A DNA stretch of 64,000 bases from Bedellia somnulentella (Eukaryota > Arthropoda > Insecta > Lepidoptera > Bedelliidae), in assembly GCA_963576735.1 (NCBI GenBank), contig OY755182.1, forward strand, positions 3,720,001 through 3,784,000, written 5' to 3'. Made by a program: the position numbers and the translations under genes. The notes under the pieces were generated by a model. It saw only the letters and a list, made by a program, of their open reading frames with translations. It made no database searches and had not been told where the DNA came from. Below are positions 51,780-63,804 of the stretch, piece after piece; within the stretch, counting starts at the first letter, position 1, and each line of letters opens with the position of its first letter.

Positions 51780-52085
51780 CCTAGATAGAAAATCAAGGGA
51801 TACTTTAAGGAAAAGTCGCGTAAGGGAGAACGAAACACCCATCATCGAAACAAAACAAAGACTTCAGCAGGGCAAGCACGAGCCATATTTAAACTAGTTA
51901 TCGCGTGGGATAAAGCAGCCATCTTTTAAGCACTTACTTAGTATCGTATACTGCCATCTCATTCTAACCGTTATCGTGTCGATAACTCGTGCTTGCCCTT
52001 CAGAATGAGAGAGATCGTCAGCGTGCTGCTCTTGCTGCCGAAACAGATGAGCAAAGAGAAGTTCACCTATCACAAATGCGAAGAA
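51780..52085 (+). pseudogene. Helitron-type ORF fragment interrupted by a MITE
   Basis: The frame encodes RKSRDTLRKSRVRENETP up to KQRLQ at 51869. It resumes after the insert with NERDRQRAALAAETDEQREV and HLSQMRRNT. The 'ET..QR..RL..QR' repeat style is seen in the N-terminal region of insect Helitron helicase proteins. It is a short, dead fragment. A further open frame at 52126-52235 (SLDEMALSDIDSKKLLNH) may be the remnant of another protein, which I do not recognise. Confidence 0.4.
51870..51998. mobile_element. 129-bp MITE with 13-bp terminal inverted repeats
   Basis: GGGCAAGCACGAG at 51870-51882 and CTCGTGCTTGCCC at 51986-51998. Both flanks hold TTCAG, a possible duplication. It splits a coding frame that reads on across it. 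Confidence 0.75.
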
Positions 52086-52269
52086 ACACTCTTATATATA
52101 TGTAGCGTTGAGTCGTGTAAAATCCCTTGATGAGATGGCTTTAAGTGATATAGATTCAAAGAAATTACTTAACCATCCCCATGACGAAAGAGCCTTGATT
52201 GAAATGACCAGAATGAGAAACATGATGTTGCAATATATATATTTTTCTTCAATATAATTAAGAGTAATT

Positions 52270-53175
52270 ACTCTTCATATTTTTTTTATATACTTTTTTG
52301 TTTAATAATTTAGTAACTCTGTTTATTATTAATAAAAAAAACTTTATTAACATTATATTGATAAATCTCTGTCTAGTATTGATAAATTTACATACATACT
52401 TATATTTCAAACTAAGAAACCTCCTTTTTTTCGAGTTGGTTAAAGAACTTAAACCTTCTCCTGAATGTAATAACATAAACTGATAACTCTTTGTCTAATA
52501 ATAACTAAGAACCTTCAAACTTACATACATACTTATAGGTGAAACTCAGAAACTCCTTTTTTGAGACGGTCAGATCACTAAAACCTTGTCCTGAAAGTAA
52601 CAAGTACTTTTCTGAAAATCGCATCTAAATAGCTTAAGCGAAACGCGAGATAATCGCCGACCAACATACATACATGCAGGTCAAACACAGAACCTCCTTT
52701 CTTTTAGAGTCGGTTAAATCACTTAACCCATCTTCTAAATGTAACGAATACTTTTCTGAAAACCGCATCCAAATAGCTTAAGCCAAACGTGAGATAATCG
52801 CGGACCAACAGACATACATACAGGTCAAACACAGAACCTCCTTTCTTTTTTTGGTCGGTTAAGGCACTAAAACCTTCTCCTTAATGTAACGAATACTTTT
52901 CTGAAAACCGCATTCAAATAGCTTAAGCCAAACGTGAGATAATCGCGGACCAACAGACATACATACAGGTCAAACACAGAACCTCCTTTCTTTTTTTGGT
53001 CGGTTAAGGCATTAAAACCTTCTCCTAAATGTAACGAATACTGTTCTGAAAACCGCATCCAAATAGCTTAAGCCAAACTCGAGATAATCGCGGACAATTA
53101 TACATACATACATACAAACAATCGAACTGAGAACCTCCTTTTTTGAAGTCGGTTAATGAAGTCGGTTAATGAAGT
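52270..53175. repeat. Tandem repeat array, ~145-bp unit
   Basis: About six units start at the aacctcctttt motif near 52418, 52550, 52691, 52835, 52980 and 53132. Each carries gcttaagccaaac, gataatcgcggaccaac and a catacatacag run. Two more units occur at 55940-56235. It is non-coding. Confidence 0.8.
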
Positions 53176-54079
53176 CGGTTAATAAATGATTGTTTTTTGG
53201 TGTAGAATTTGGTTAAAATTTAGTTACTTTTTTTCTTTTACATACGCAATTTTATTTATTACTAATTTTGCATTCTACAAGTAGATCCGTTTATGCTAAG
53301 CAATTTTTAAATTTTTAGAATACTCGAGTGTAGCAAGTTCAGGTTTTTGCAAGACTTTTCAATATTAAAATACTTTATTTGAAATATGCTCGAATCACAA
53401 ATGCACAGTGTGAGTGCACTTTCCTAAGATGCATTCTCCGGCTCACACCACTTCCTTCAAATGCACTCGAAGATTGTTTAGTCACTCAGAAGCTATACAA
53501 AATAAACATTTTTACTCGCGCTTCTTGTGTTTTTCGTATAAGCTAGTTTTAAACTACTACAAAAAAAGAGGATGTTCGCAATTAAACAGTTTTTTTAACA
53601 ATTCAGTACAACAAAAACCGGCCACGTGCGAGTCGCTCTCACGCTTGGAGGGTTCCGTACTATCATCTGTAATACTAAATGTTTATTAAGTACGAGTAAA
53701 AATTGCTTTAAAAATTACGTTATGGGAGCCCCCCTTTAGTGTTTACTTTAGTGTTATTTAATTATTTGTTTTAAAAGATCCTGGCAAACGTTTCCAGCTT
53801 CGTCTACATTCATTTATCATTTCATATACTTTGTATTCTTAAAACTACGGTCGGCTGCTTTATAATCACTTTGAGCATAATCAGAATCACTACTCAGTTT
53901 TAATGAGTCCTCTGTGGTCAACATAAATTTCAGTAAAATTACCATTAATATATTATTACTTTATTCAGATATTTTATTTTTAAACATAAAATAACTAGTA
54001 TCAAAACTAAACTATCGATCAAACTCGTTGCTCTTAATATATATAAAAATATTATCAATCACAACTATAATCTAAACTA
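53176..54079. other. Non-coding stretch with one dispersed-repeat scrap
   Basis: At about 53605-53690 ggccacgtgcgagtcgctct and gagggttccgtacta form an element fragment of a type I recall as common in moths. No gene is supported. Confidence 0.4.
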
Positions 54080-54399
54080 CAATCGGTACCTTCGCGGCGT
54101 CTCATCTGGCACGTATGATACGTGTAGCTGGTGCGGTTGCCGAGGGGGGTGCGACACAAAAGTATGCCAAATACGCCGCGCTAAAGACAGCCTATATTTT
54201 TATCCCCTTTGCAGTGGAGGTGAGGGGGGCATGGTGTTTGGAGGCCAAAGGTTTTGTACGGGAGTTGGGAAGAAGGCTGAGGAATTCCGGTGCAGACGTC
54301 CGCGCCGAGTCGTACCTTGTGCAACGCATATCCCTTGCAATACAACGGGGGAATGCTGCAAGTGTGATGGCTGGCGCCGATTCGGGGCGGACTATTTGA
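54080..54399 (+). pseudogene. Retroelement polyprotein C-terminal fragment
   Basis: The frame encodes ASHLARMIRVAGAVAEGGAT, then KYAALKTAYIFIPFAVEV, then ELGRRL and SYLVQRISLAIQRGNAASVM. This set of phrases forms the C-terminal tail of insect and invertebrate non-LTR reverse transcriptase polyproteins. Locally GC-rich DNA supports a recent source. The RT part is absent. The exact clade is unclear. Confidence 0.6.
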
Positions 54400-54439
54400 C
54401 TAAGCTTTTCTGAGCTGTAAGTTTTGATTATACTCCATA

Positions 54440-54560
54440 CTCCCAGCTCATATACGTCCCCACCAAGGGGCTCGAGCCTACCCTATATAGGGCGATTTGG
54501 CCTTAGTCCACGACGCTGGCCAATTGCCGGTTGGCAGACTAACGACTACTACCGTAATAG
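54440..54560 (-). repeat. SINE-like fragment with TATATA palindrome, copy 1
   Basis: It contains ccaccaaggggctcgagcct, ccctatataggg and gcagactaacgactact. A related copy lies at 58915-59010. In reverse, gttcgagtccc of that copy looks like a B box, so a tRNA-derived origin is likely. Confidence 0.5.
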
Positions 54561-54619
54561 TAGCCGGGACCGACGGCTTAACGTGCAATCCGAAGCCCGG
54601 AAGTTTTGATTGTTATCAG

Positions 54620-55184
54620 TGATTAATATATAAGTACTGGGTTGGAATGTATTTGGGAATATTCATTGATATTATAGATATTAATTGTATGTTGTAACTG
54701 ATTTGTGATTTTTTCTTTGCTATCTAAACCTTACATTCAATTTTATTTTCTAACATTAAAACCTTTTGCTTAAGCTATTTGCATACATCCGTTTAAATGA
54801 AGAGTGCTGTGAGTTTATACTCGATAACAGAGTATTCATGAATAGTCAGTATATATCATTATCATAATCTTTATTATTATCAGAACATTGTTCCATTTTT
54901 CATTAGTAATACATATTAAACAATATGTTAGTAATCCCATCAATAGCATCTTATAAATTTATTAAAATATACTTACTTATAATATCTTAAAATATTTATT
55001 ACTATATACAATTTACCGAAATTCAAATTTTTACCCAATGTTTTAAAACTTTTATGTTTATGCGTAGTTAAGTTTATATCAAATCTTATCAAAGACTGAA
55101 ATGAAATTAATATATATTGAAAAGGAAAATGTATGTAAGTAATGAATAAATTTTATAAATGATATTAGCATTTTGAAGATAATT
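54620..55184. other. AT-rich non-coding stretch
   Basis: Nothing is supported here. Confidence 0.4.
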
Positions 55185-55386
55185 AATAAATAAAGGAAAG
55201 AAAAATTTCGACACAGGCGGGAATCGAACCCGCGACCTCGGGTATACGCCCCCGTCGCTCTGCCATTGAGCTACCGTGTCAATGGCTGCTAGTGCGAAAT
55301 TCTTCTATCCTTTGTTTCTTTTACACTTATAAGTAGTGTTTAGTCGATTCCCGTCTGTGTCGCAATTTTTCTATCCTTTATTTATT
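55185..55386. mobile_element. tRNA-containing element with ~42-bp inverted ends
   Basis: The left end (aataaataaaggaaagaaaa, then cgacacaggcgggaatcg) is inverted at the right end (cgattcccgtctgtgtcg, ctatcctttatttatt). A tRNA-like block lies inside. Deleted relatives are at 11227-11313 and 12205-12332. Confidence 0.65.
55210..55280 (-). repeat. tRNA-like sequence, probably a pseudo-tRNA
   Basis: On the minus strand it has a 7-bp acceptor (GACACGG with CTGTGTC, one G-T), D stem GCTC/GAGC, and T arm GCGGG-TTCGATT-CCCGC. The anticodon arm does not form a normal 5-bp stem with U33, so I do not call it functional. Confidence 0.55.
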
Positions 55387-57762
55387 AATAATAATCCCCA
55401 CCTCATGTTCATGAACAAAAACATTCAAATTATTTTAAAGATAAGTTCGACTTGAATAAGGCAGAAATTGAATCCTTAAGATACTTATAACAAAAACTAG
55501 TAAAATCAACACTCTTTTTTACAAAGCTCTAACTTCAATACCATTTAAATATTTTTTTACATTTTCCTATTTGATTTGTATTACACCTTACTTCATAAAT
55601 ATGGATATGTACATTGCATAGGCGAGAAGAAGAATATTTTTCTTGCAATTATTGAATGGATGTCGGTTTTTATCTAGCTAATCTTTGAAATTACTGGACT
55701 GATTTTGATGGCACATCAAATGGATGTGTCAAATTAAAAACTAAACAGAAAAAAAACAAATACTGTTACTTTAAACTATATTATTATTTTATGTTTAAAA
55801 AAGAACCGCCTTCAAAAAGCCAACTAAAAAGAATAAAATAATTTTTATTTTATTATGTACACCTCTATTCAACTTCTTCTTTTTGAAGTCGCGTTTTTAA
55901 GAGATAGTGATAAGATTTGTATATTTGTAATATTTGATTTCTTTTTTCAATCAGTTAAAACACTAAACCTTTCTCCTAAATGTAACAAATACTTTTTTGA
56001 AAACCGCATCCAAACAGCTTAAGCCAATTGCAAGATAATCGCGGACCAACATACATACATACAGGTCAAACACAGAACCTCCTTTCTTTTAGAGTCGGTT
56101 AAACTACTAAACCCATCTCCTAAATGTACCAGATACTTTTCTGAAAACTGCATCCAATTAGCTTAAGCCAAACGCGAGATAATCGCGGACCAACAGACAT
56201 ACATACAGATCAAACACAGAACCTCTGTTTCTGTTTCGGTTCCTGAAGTTTCTTTTTTGAGTCGGGTAAAGGCAGAAATTGAATCCTTAAGATACTTATA
56301 ACAAAAAATCGTAAAATCAACACTCTTTTTTACAAAGCTCTAACTTCAATACCATTTTACATTTACATATACAAATATTTTTTACATTTTCCTATTTGAT
56401 TTGTATTACACCTAACTTCATACATATGGATGTGTACATTGCATAGGCGAAAAAATAATGTTTATCTTGCAATTATTGTTTGGATGTCGGTTTTTATCTA
56501 GCTAATCTTTGAAATTGCTGGACTGATTTTGATGGGACTTCAACTGAAAAATAGCTAATCTAGTATCGAGTAACCTTAGACCCTTTTTTAGTACTTCGAA
56601 TACCCGTGCAAAACCGGGGCGATCCTTTAGTCTTTCAATAAATAATAATCTTCCGCAGTGAATGAGTTTCATACCTCTCAGAAGAGATAGGTGCTTTCAT
56701 AAATGCCTTCGCATTTGAAATAGGCCCAGAGACGTAAAACTATGATTAATATCTGTAACTAGTGGTCCGCCCCGGCTTCGCACGGATGGTGTTCAATATT
56801 TTTACTGTTTACCCCCTACAGTATTTAGCGTGATGATATATATCCTATGTCCTTTTCCTGGTTCTAAGCTACCTCTCCAACAATTTTCAGCCAGATCGGT
56901 TCATCTGTTCTCGAGTTATAAATAGTGTAACTAACAGTAATTACCGATCGATTACATTTTACTACATGCATACGAATGTACATATGTTATATTGACGTAG
57001 AAAGTTTCATTATACGATATTTGTCTGTCTGTCTGCTTTTCCCAGCTATTCTTTGAAAGGGCTGGATTGATTTTGGCGGGACTTCCGCTAGCAGATAGTT
57101 GATCTAGTAAAGAGAAAGTAAAGTCACTTTTTAATACTCCTGAAATCAGTGGCGATCCCCTTCTTCTTAAATAAACTATAATCTTCCGCAGTACCTTAAT
57201 GAAAATTAGTTTCATACCTCTCAGAGATGATGGGTGCTATTATAATTGCCATCGTATTTGAAATAGGCCCAAGACGTACAACTATGATTAATATCTGTAA
57301 TAATGGGCTTCGTCTAATGGAATTTGACAATGGAGTAATTACCGATCGCTAAGACAAATTGTTTCGAGTCCTTACTGAAAATTGGGCAAGCTAAGCTGTG
57401 ACAATTACAGGGCGTGGTTTTGGGTGTGTTGCGGAAGTGTGTGGACGAATTTACATATATTTTACCATAGTTTAATTAAATATACATATAATATACATCC
57501 TAATTTTTGTTACAGTTGTTGAAGATTTCGAGAAAATTAGGTAAATTTTTAAATATTTATTTTATCCTAATAAACATTTATAAAACTGATTTTAGAAGTT
57601 ACGTTAGATGTGATGGAAGTACTTTTTTTTAATAAAAATATTGTTTAACATTGAGCAATGTAGTATCACAATATAATCTCTTATTCCTACAAATAACAGC
57701 TTAGATTTAAATCGAAACAAAATAATTTCAAAACGTTTTACATGTATAGTTTATAACTAATA
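55387..57762. other. Repeat mosaic without genes
   Basis: It contains a third copy of the gaaccgccttcaaaaag arm (55740-55895) and two tandem units (55940-56235). Two related blocks carry ggatgtcggtttttatctag (about 55660 and 56480). There are Helitron-like end motifs at 56585-56617 (acccgtgcaaaaccggggcg) and, in reverse, at 56772-56802. No coding region is supported. Confidence 0.5.
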
Positions 57763-57763
57763 C

Positions 57764-57994
57764 ATACATACATATACTCACGGCTATAAATCCCTAGAAG
57801 GAGTAGCCAGAGCTAACGAATTAGAAATTCCTCAGCCACTTTTGGAAGTTGCGTGGGGAAAAGATGGTAAAATAAAGGTTGTTGGTGATGGGTCTCCAAC
57901 CACATCGCACAAAAATCCCAATACCGTAAGTCGCCTCTTACGAACACCCACCGGAAGAAAAGGGGTAGTGCTATTCTAAGTCGACACTACACAG

Positions 57995-58030
<36 letters not shown>

Positions 58031-58057
58031 TATAACTATCACAGAATATTATAACTA
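57764..58057 (-). repeat. SINE-like family A plus (AT)n, long duplication
   Basis: The family A copy covers 57764-57994 and is followed by a TA run (about 57997-58026). The 14-bp TTTATAACTAATAC at 57750-57763 and 58058-58071 flanks SINE and extra sequence together, so the insert carried about 60 bp beyond the usual head. Confidence 0.75.
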
Positions 58058-58071
58058 TTTATAACTAATAC

Positions 58072-59591
58072 TGACATAAAATTAATGAATTAAGATTAGA
58101 AAAAACTCTAGAATTCACTTGCCTAATTATCTCCATTCAAGATCAAACAAAAAAGCGGAGATAAATGAACAATCAACAAAAATTAACAGTCAATTTAGTC
58201 TCTTGTAAATCCAAATTTCCCTAGTGTTTCAATCTAAAACCGAGACGGGCAGAAACAAACTTCGCCTAAATTGATTGAATGAAGAAACTTCCAACAACTT
58301 TTATCGAACATCAATAGAAATGTTAAATAAATTACAAGAGAAACAAAAATTTTAGGCTCTTGTTCATTTTAAGCTTTGCTATAATATTTAGGAAAATATG
58401 ATTATGATTTTATAAATTTATGAAACCGTACCGTACCGATCGACCTATGAGACAGCTACCTACCCATAGTATATGAAGAGCATATGAAACTAATATAACG
58501 ATTATTGCAAAACTAAGCCCTTTTTTACATTGAATAACATCATCTTCTCACGTTATGTGATTGGTTTTTTGTGATGGACAATTTATTTTAAATATGTCAA
58601 ACTAGCGTTTGGTTTTGTCGCATAGAAAATCTTTTATAAAGTAAAAACATGTTTATAAACTGAAAAACTTAAATACTATATACTATACTATAAACTTTTT
58701 TCCTTTTTTTTTAACCGCACAATTTGTTTTTTCTAACTATCTACTACTTTTTTAACTATTTTTTTTACTATTTGTAATGGGTTTTATGGTGACCACACAG
58801 AATATTACAAATGGAAGCTATAATTTAAATTAGATTTATAAATATTCATATTATTGTATATTAATCTTTTTAATGTTACCACTTCAGAAATCAGAGATAA
58901 AGTTGTATTTCATATACGTACCCACGGAGGGACTCGAACTCACCCTATATAGGGTGGGCCATAATCCACTAGGATTGCCAAGGGCCGTAGGCGGACTAAC
59001 GACTACTGCAAACAACTTAACTTGCATTCTAAAGCGCGATATTATCTTAATTTTCTAATAATCAGGTGTTTCAAGCCTGTACTATCCTTCCAAACTGGGT
59101 TTTATCTTACACATTATATTTTTGAGTTTTACCCTAAACGTTCCCTAAACGCTACAGAAGGTATAGCATACATAATTACGCATTTACGTTTACGTCACGT
59201 AATCATTTCTATGGGCTGGAGACCAAGCACGAGCATTATTTTGTCGTCACACTATCGGTTAGAATGAGTTTAAACTATACTATATAATGTAAGTGCGAAA
59301 GAGATAGCTGTTTCATACCATGCAATAGCTAATTAAAAGGTCTTTCGTGCTAGCCATGTAGTGCTTCATCATCTTTACAGGTCAAACTTAAGACTCATTA
59401 CCAAAATTGTTAGAAACAGTCCTTTACAGTTTTATGCTCTGAAAGACTCACAGAACGTGTTGCCGAACTCACAACTAAGTCAATTACAGCGCTTTGTTAA
59501 GCCCAACTTGAAGTTATCAAACCATTAAATTGTTTGGAACGTTTTGGACCTTCAACAATGTATTTGTTTGGAGTTAGATTGTTATTTATTA
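58072..59591. other. Non-coding stretch with a SINE-like scrap
   Basis: At 58915-59010 is the second copy of the ccctatataggg SINE-like fragment (reverse). The remainder is AT-rich with no supported gene. Confidence 0.45.
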
Positions 59592-60391
59592 CTAGTGGAT
59601 CGTCCCAGCTTCGCACGGGTAGCGTTGTTTTTTTAAATATCTGAGGTTTCTTTCTTCAGTCGCTGCTCAAGCATTGTGAAATTCAGCGCAATCTTTTCAA
59701 TTTATTAAATTTATAGCACTCCCTAAACAGTGTAGTTTGGTGATTTTGAATGCGCTTTAATGAACGGTTCAGTATTTCCGCAAATTTTGGAATAAAACGC
59801 TATGAAGTATTTATAACAATCTAAAAATAAATCATTACGTGATGTAGGATGCAACTACTGGCGCCATCTAGTATGTTATATGTAAATTAATTTGGTTTTG
59901 GTCACGGGCGCGATGGCTTATTTTATGTATAATTTCGGTGTGTCTACCGATTTCTATGATTCTTTTTTTATTGAATAGGTAATAATGTTACCTTTTTTAA
60001 ATTAGGAATGAGTAAGAGGTTTACAAACGTCAGAGTAAACAAATATAATCAGAATGTTCCGAACTGCTAAGCTATCAGGAATTACACGTGTTATTGTGAG
60101 TCAACCGTAAAAGATAGATATAAACTGTTGAGGATTTTTTTTAGATAATTTTATGAAGAATATTTCCGTCATACACGATTTCTATGTAAGTTTAACCATT
60201 AAGGCTGCACACGCGACGGAAGCTTAAAAAATGGAGTAACTTCTCCCGTTTTCCCAAAATTTCCCAAAATTCCCCTTTACTACTCTGCTGGAAAGTATAC
60301 AAAAACCTGCGCAGGTGTATGAAGAATAATTGTACCAAGTTTCGTTAAAATCCGTCGAGTAGTTTCTGTTTCCATAAGGAACATACAAACC

Positions 60392-60441
<50 letters not shown>

Positions 60442-60560
60442 AATTTTACTGATTGCATTTTTGGCATCAGTATCGATCCCTAATCACCACCTGATGGTTA
60501 TTTTGAAAATATATTTCATGTACAGAATTGACCTCTCTACAGATTTATTATAAGTATAGA
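59592..60560 (-). mobile_element. Helitron-like non-autonomous element, copy 2
   Basis: It is the reverse-oriented relative of 50458-51467, from TCTATACTTATAATAAATCT at 60560 to CACTAG at 59592. Flanks show insertion between A and T, the canonical Helitron target. It carries (ACAG)n at about 60393-60438. Confidence 0.8.
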
Positions 60561-62249
60561 TATTTGAGTCAATATCGTCTTAGGCTAGGATAATTTGGCA
60601 ATCTGGGTTTGGTATATAAAGATAATTAACTTATGGAATATCCCCGATATGACAGGACTAGAAATTATTATATGGAGTTGTCTGAAATCAAAGTATTGGA
60701 ATTGTTTTGTAGTTAATTGATGTTTTTCGGGAGTTTGAGCATTTTAAAGAGATTTAAAACAACAAAACTGTGTATCATTGTAGTATTTTCTAACACTTTC
60801 ACGATTGCACATTACAATTAAAACAACTTTTGTACTTAGCAAATGTTAAATGCAAATGTAACTTAAATTTTGAGAAGATAGATAGTATTAATAATTTTAT
60901 AGTACTGTATAATGACAAATAACACCTCAGTCTTCCCGTGACCATGATAACTGAAAAGTTTTCGAAACGTCGGGCTTTAAAAAACCATGTAATAACTCGC
61001 GCAAAAATATCCAAAGGTCAAAAGTTGTTTTAATTATATTGTGTACCATTGTGTTTTATATTTTATTAAATTAACGATTTGTAAAAGAAACTAACAGCAT
61101 TAACTGATAAAAATAATAATTAATTATTTATAATAATAGGTCTAAATGTGTATGTCTAATAGGCTATTTGACTGTAATAAAAATATACTTACATTTCTTT
61201 TTTTTCATTAGTCTTAATATTTCTTTTTTGGAGCAATATGTAATAATGCGAGATAAAAATATTGCATTATTTCACTAAAATTTGTCTTGTATCGCTGTGT
61301 ACACAGACTGTGTATCGCTTCGCTCATTGGTGTTTAATGCGGAATTGACGTCACTTGTGCTTACAGCCGCCATATTACTTAAAGTCGCGTTTTCGCGGCA
61401 CATTTGAATATTGCATTTTCTTTTTCGATTTTTTAATAAAATAGCTAAAATGAAGACAGAAAAATATTTTTTTAGGGCTCCTTATAAACAAATTAACACC
61501 GTAAGATAGATTTCAAAACATAATCAAATAGCTTATTGAAGATATATAGTATATTTTAAGTTTAGATCCACAGTTTGATACTTTAAAAACGTATTGTACA
61601 GGTGGAACCCGCTGGTGCGAAGCCGGTGACCGATTCGCAATCACTCAAGATACACAAAGACTCTGAATGCTCTTTGTCGAAGGACCACTATTTACAAGGT
61701 CTTGTATCCTGTACAAGATTGATAAGATCGATCGAATAATGATGTGTACTTGTACACGTATTTTGCAACTTCATCTGTAAAACTCAACATTTTAATTTGA
61801 TCTTAATTTTCTTATTGCACTACACTTAAATTTATTACTAATAAATAAGAATATTCTAAAAATTAACACATTCTATTAAAAAAAAAATATAAATTATATT
61901 TAAATCATAAAAAATCACATTCTATATCCCGCCCACATCTCAGTTAGGCCTGATCATGATCATACAAATAACTCTAAACTTCCCAAACGTAAAGAAGGTC
62001 CGGAAATAATGTCACGATGAAATGTAAAAGTTTTTAACAAACTCATTTGCAGAACTATTCCAATTTCATTAACTGCTCAGCCTGGGCCCAGTTATTCGAA
62101 ACGATTCAGTTTCCTACAGTTCGTCAGCAAACTTTACATTTTAGAACATCACCGTATATACATTGTAATAAGAGAACAGGACCCTATTTCTGTCTATTTA
62201 TCTGAATAATTCTTTGAAATCACGCTACTTGATATTATACATTCAAATA
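60561..62249. other. Non-coding stretch
   Basis: No gene or recognised repeat; a 71-codon frame at 60799-61014 is not supported. Confidence 0.4.
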
Positions 62250-62675
62250 TACGTACACTCACGGCTGTAAATCCCTAGAAGAGATAGCCAGAGCTTCGGA
62301 ATCCTCAGCTACTTTTGGAAATTGAGTGGGGGAACATACATACATACATATACTCACGGCTATAAATCCCTTAACGGGGTAGCCAGAGCTTTGGAATGAG
62401 TAATTCCTCAGCCACTTTTGGAAGTTGATTGGAGTAGATTGTAATAATAAATGTTTTTGGTGTTGGGTCTCCAACCACATCGCCCAAAAATCACTTAAAA
62501 TGCCCCTTTACTCTGAGTGGGGGAAAAGATTGTTAAAATGAAGATTGTTTGTGTCGAGTCTCCAACCGCATCGCCCAACCATCACCTAAAGCCCCAATTA
62601 CCCTTAGTCGCTCCTTACGAACATTAGCAGAAAAAAAGGGGCTGGTGCTATTCTGAGCCGATACTACACTGCATA
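62250..62675 (-). repeat. SINE-like family A, copy split by another family A copy
   Basis: The outer copy spans 62250-62334 and 62514-62675. The inner copy (62335-62513) is bordered by the 12-bp TGAGTGGGGGAA at 62323-62334 and 62514-62525. Confidence 0.85.
62335..62513 (-). repeat. SINE-like family A, inner 5'-truncated copy
   Basis: It has the tail and middle of the family but lacks the head beyond the caccg block. It is inserted into its own family. Confidence 0.85.
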
Positions 62676-63160
62676 ATATTTGTGTAGGCTCATTTTTGCT
62701 CGAATACATCTGTCAAAATAATTATCGACTTTAACACAGAAAAGGCGGTAAATAGAGTTAGGGAAATAAATACTTTATAGCCAAGATTAAAAGTTGACAC
62801 AAAGTTTTGTGAAATAATAACGTGTTGATTATAGGATATTCCAAAATCATATATATAATCATCGTTCTTTTATAACACGAACATTTTCAAGTAACATAAT
62901 CATTTTTGTTGAATAAGCAAATTTTCCCTCTAAAAATTCTCGAGACATTGTTTGAAAGTAGTAAAAACCTCATCCGATTCGCTGAGTGGGTAAGCAACTG
63001 TGTAAAAAACATTTCGCTGAACTTCAGACAAGAGTCGTCTCGAGACGAGTCCGTGGAAGTGGCCTCTTGTTTCCGAGTAGAATCTTTTCCAATATACTCG
63101 TTTTAAGGTGCTTGCAAACTGACAGCGGTTTTCGTGGTTAGTGTTATGTGTGTTTTGTTC
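62676..63160. other. Non-coding stretch
   Basis: Nothing is supported here. Confidence 0.4.
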
Positions 63161-63164
63161 TGTC

Positions 63165-63280
63165 TAGAGGATTCGATCCCGGGATCCCGAAAACCGGGAT
63201 CCCGGAATCCCGATAATAATTTAGTCCCGAAAATCTCGGGATTAAATCCAATGAATCCCGGGATTTTCGGGACTTAAACA
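63165..63280 (+). repeat. hAT-like terminal/subterminal repeats
   Basis: Clustered CCCGGGATT and AATCCCGGG motifs in both orientations follow tagaggattcg. They resemble hAT ends with multiple transposase-binding sites upstream of the transposase remnant. Confidence 0.4.
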
Positions 63281-63599
63281 TTTTTTAAATAACGCAGTGA
63301 GTTAAGTGGAGTATTAAACTATTTACAAAATCCTCATACTGAGAAGACTGAGTTAGAAACTGATTGTGACTTAAAGGAGTATTTTCAAGTCCAAGCAAGA
63401 TGACTATAAAAAACAGATTATTTTGTTAGCTGGAAAAATTGAAAATAGTGATAATGAAGAAAATGACATGAACATTGAACCTACGCAGACAACTAGTAAG
63501 ACTGATTTAACATTAAAAGAAAAGCTTCAGAACGAAATAGAAAACTAAATATAAAATAATAAATCCTGAAGCATTTAAAGAAACTGATCTTTCTAAGAT

Positions 63600-63804
63600 C
63601 ATTAAACAAGAAATGAATCTTTTTGAGGCTAGTTCCACACGAGGTCATAATTTGGAGAAGGCTTATAAAAATTTATTGACGATTCTTCCAACTTCCATCG
63701 AGCCTGAACGCGCGTTTTTGAACAAATTAAGAAGAATGCTTTCGGATGAGAAGTTGGATGCATTGTTATTTCTTAGATTTTATTTTCGTGGCTTAAATAA
63801 GTAA
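63600..63804 (+). pseudogene. hAT transposase C-terminal dimerisation domain
   Basis: The frame encodes NLEKAYKNLLTILPTSIEPE, then RAFLNKLRRMLSDEKLDALLFLR before the stop. This is the hATC signature found at the end of hAT transposases. Upstream, at 63400-63550, another broken frame has acidic stretches (KIENSDNEENDMNIEP). The catalytic core is missing, so this is a degraded element whose right end lies near or beyond the window edge. Confidence 0.75.

Noticed and set aside
52418..53175. CRISPR-like array
   Set aside because: Units are about 145 bp with diverging sequence throughout and no short constant repeats with unique spacers, and the genome is eukaryotic.
54424..54609. A 61-codon frame after the retroelement fragment
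   Set aside because: It lies in the SINE-like repeat with the ccctatataggg motif and has no coding signature.
55210..55280. Functional tRNA gene
   Set aside because: Acceptor, D and T arms form, but the anticodon arm lacks a normal stem and U33, and the block sits in a repeated mobile-looking unit.
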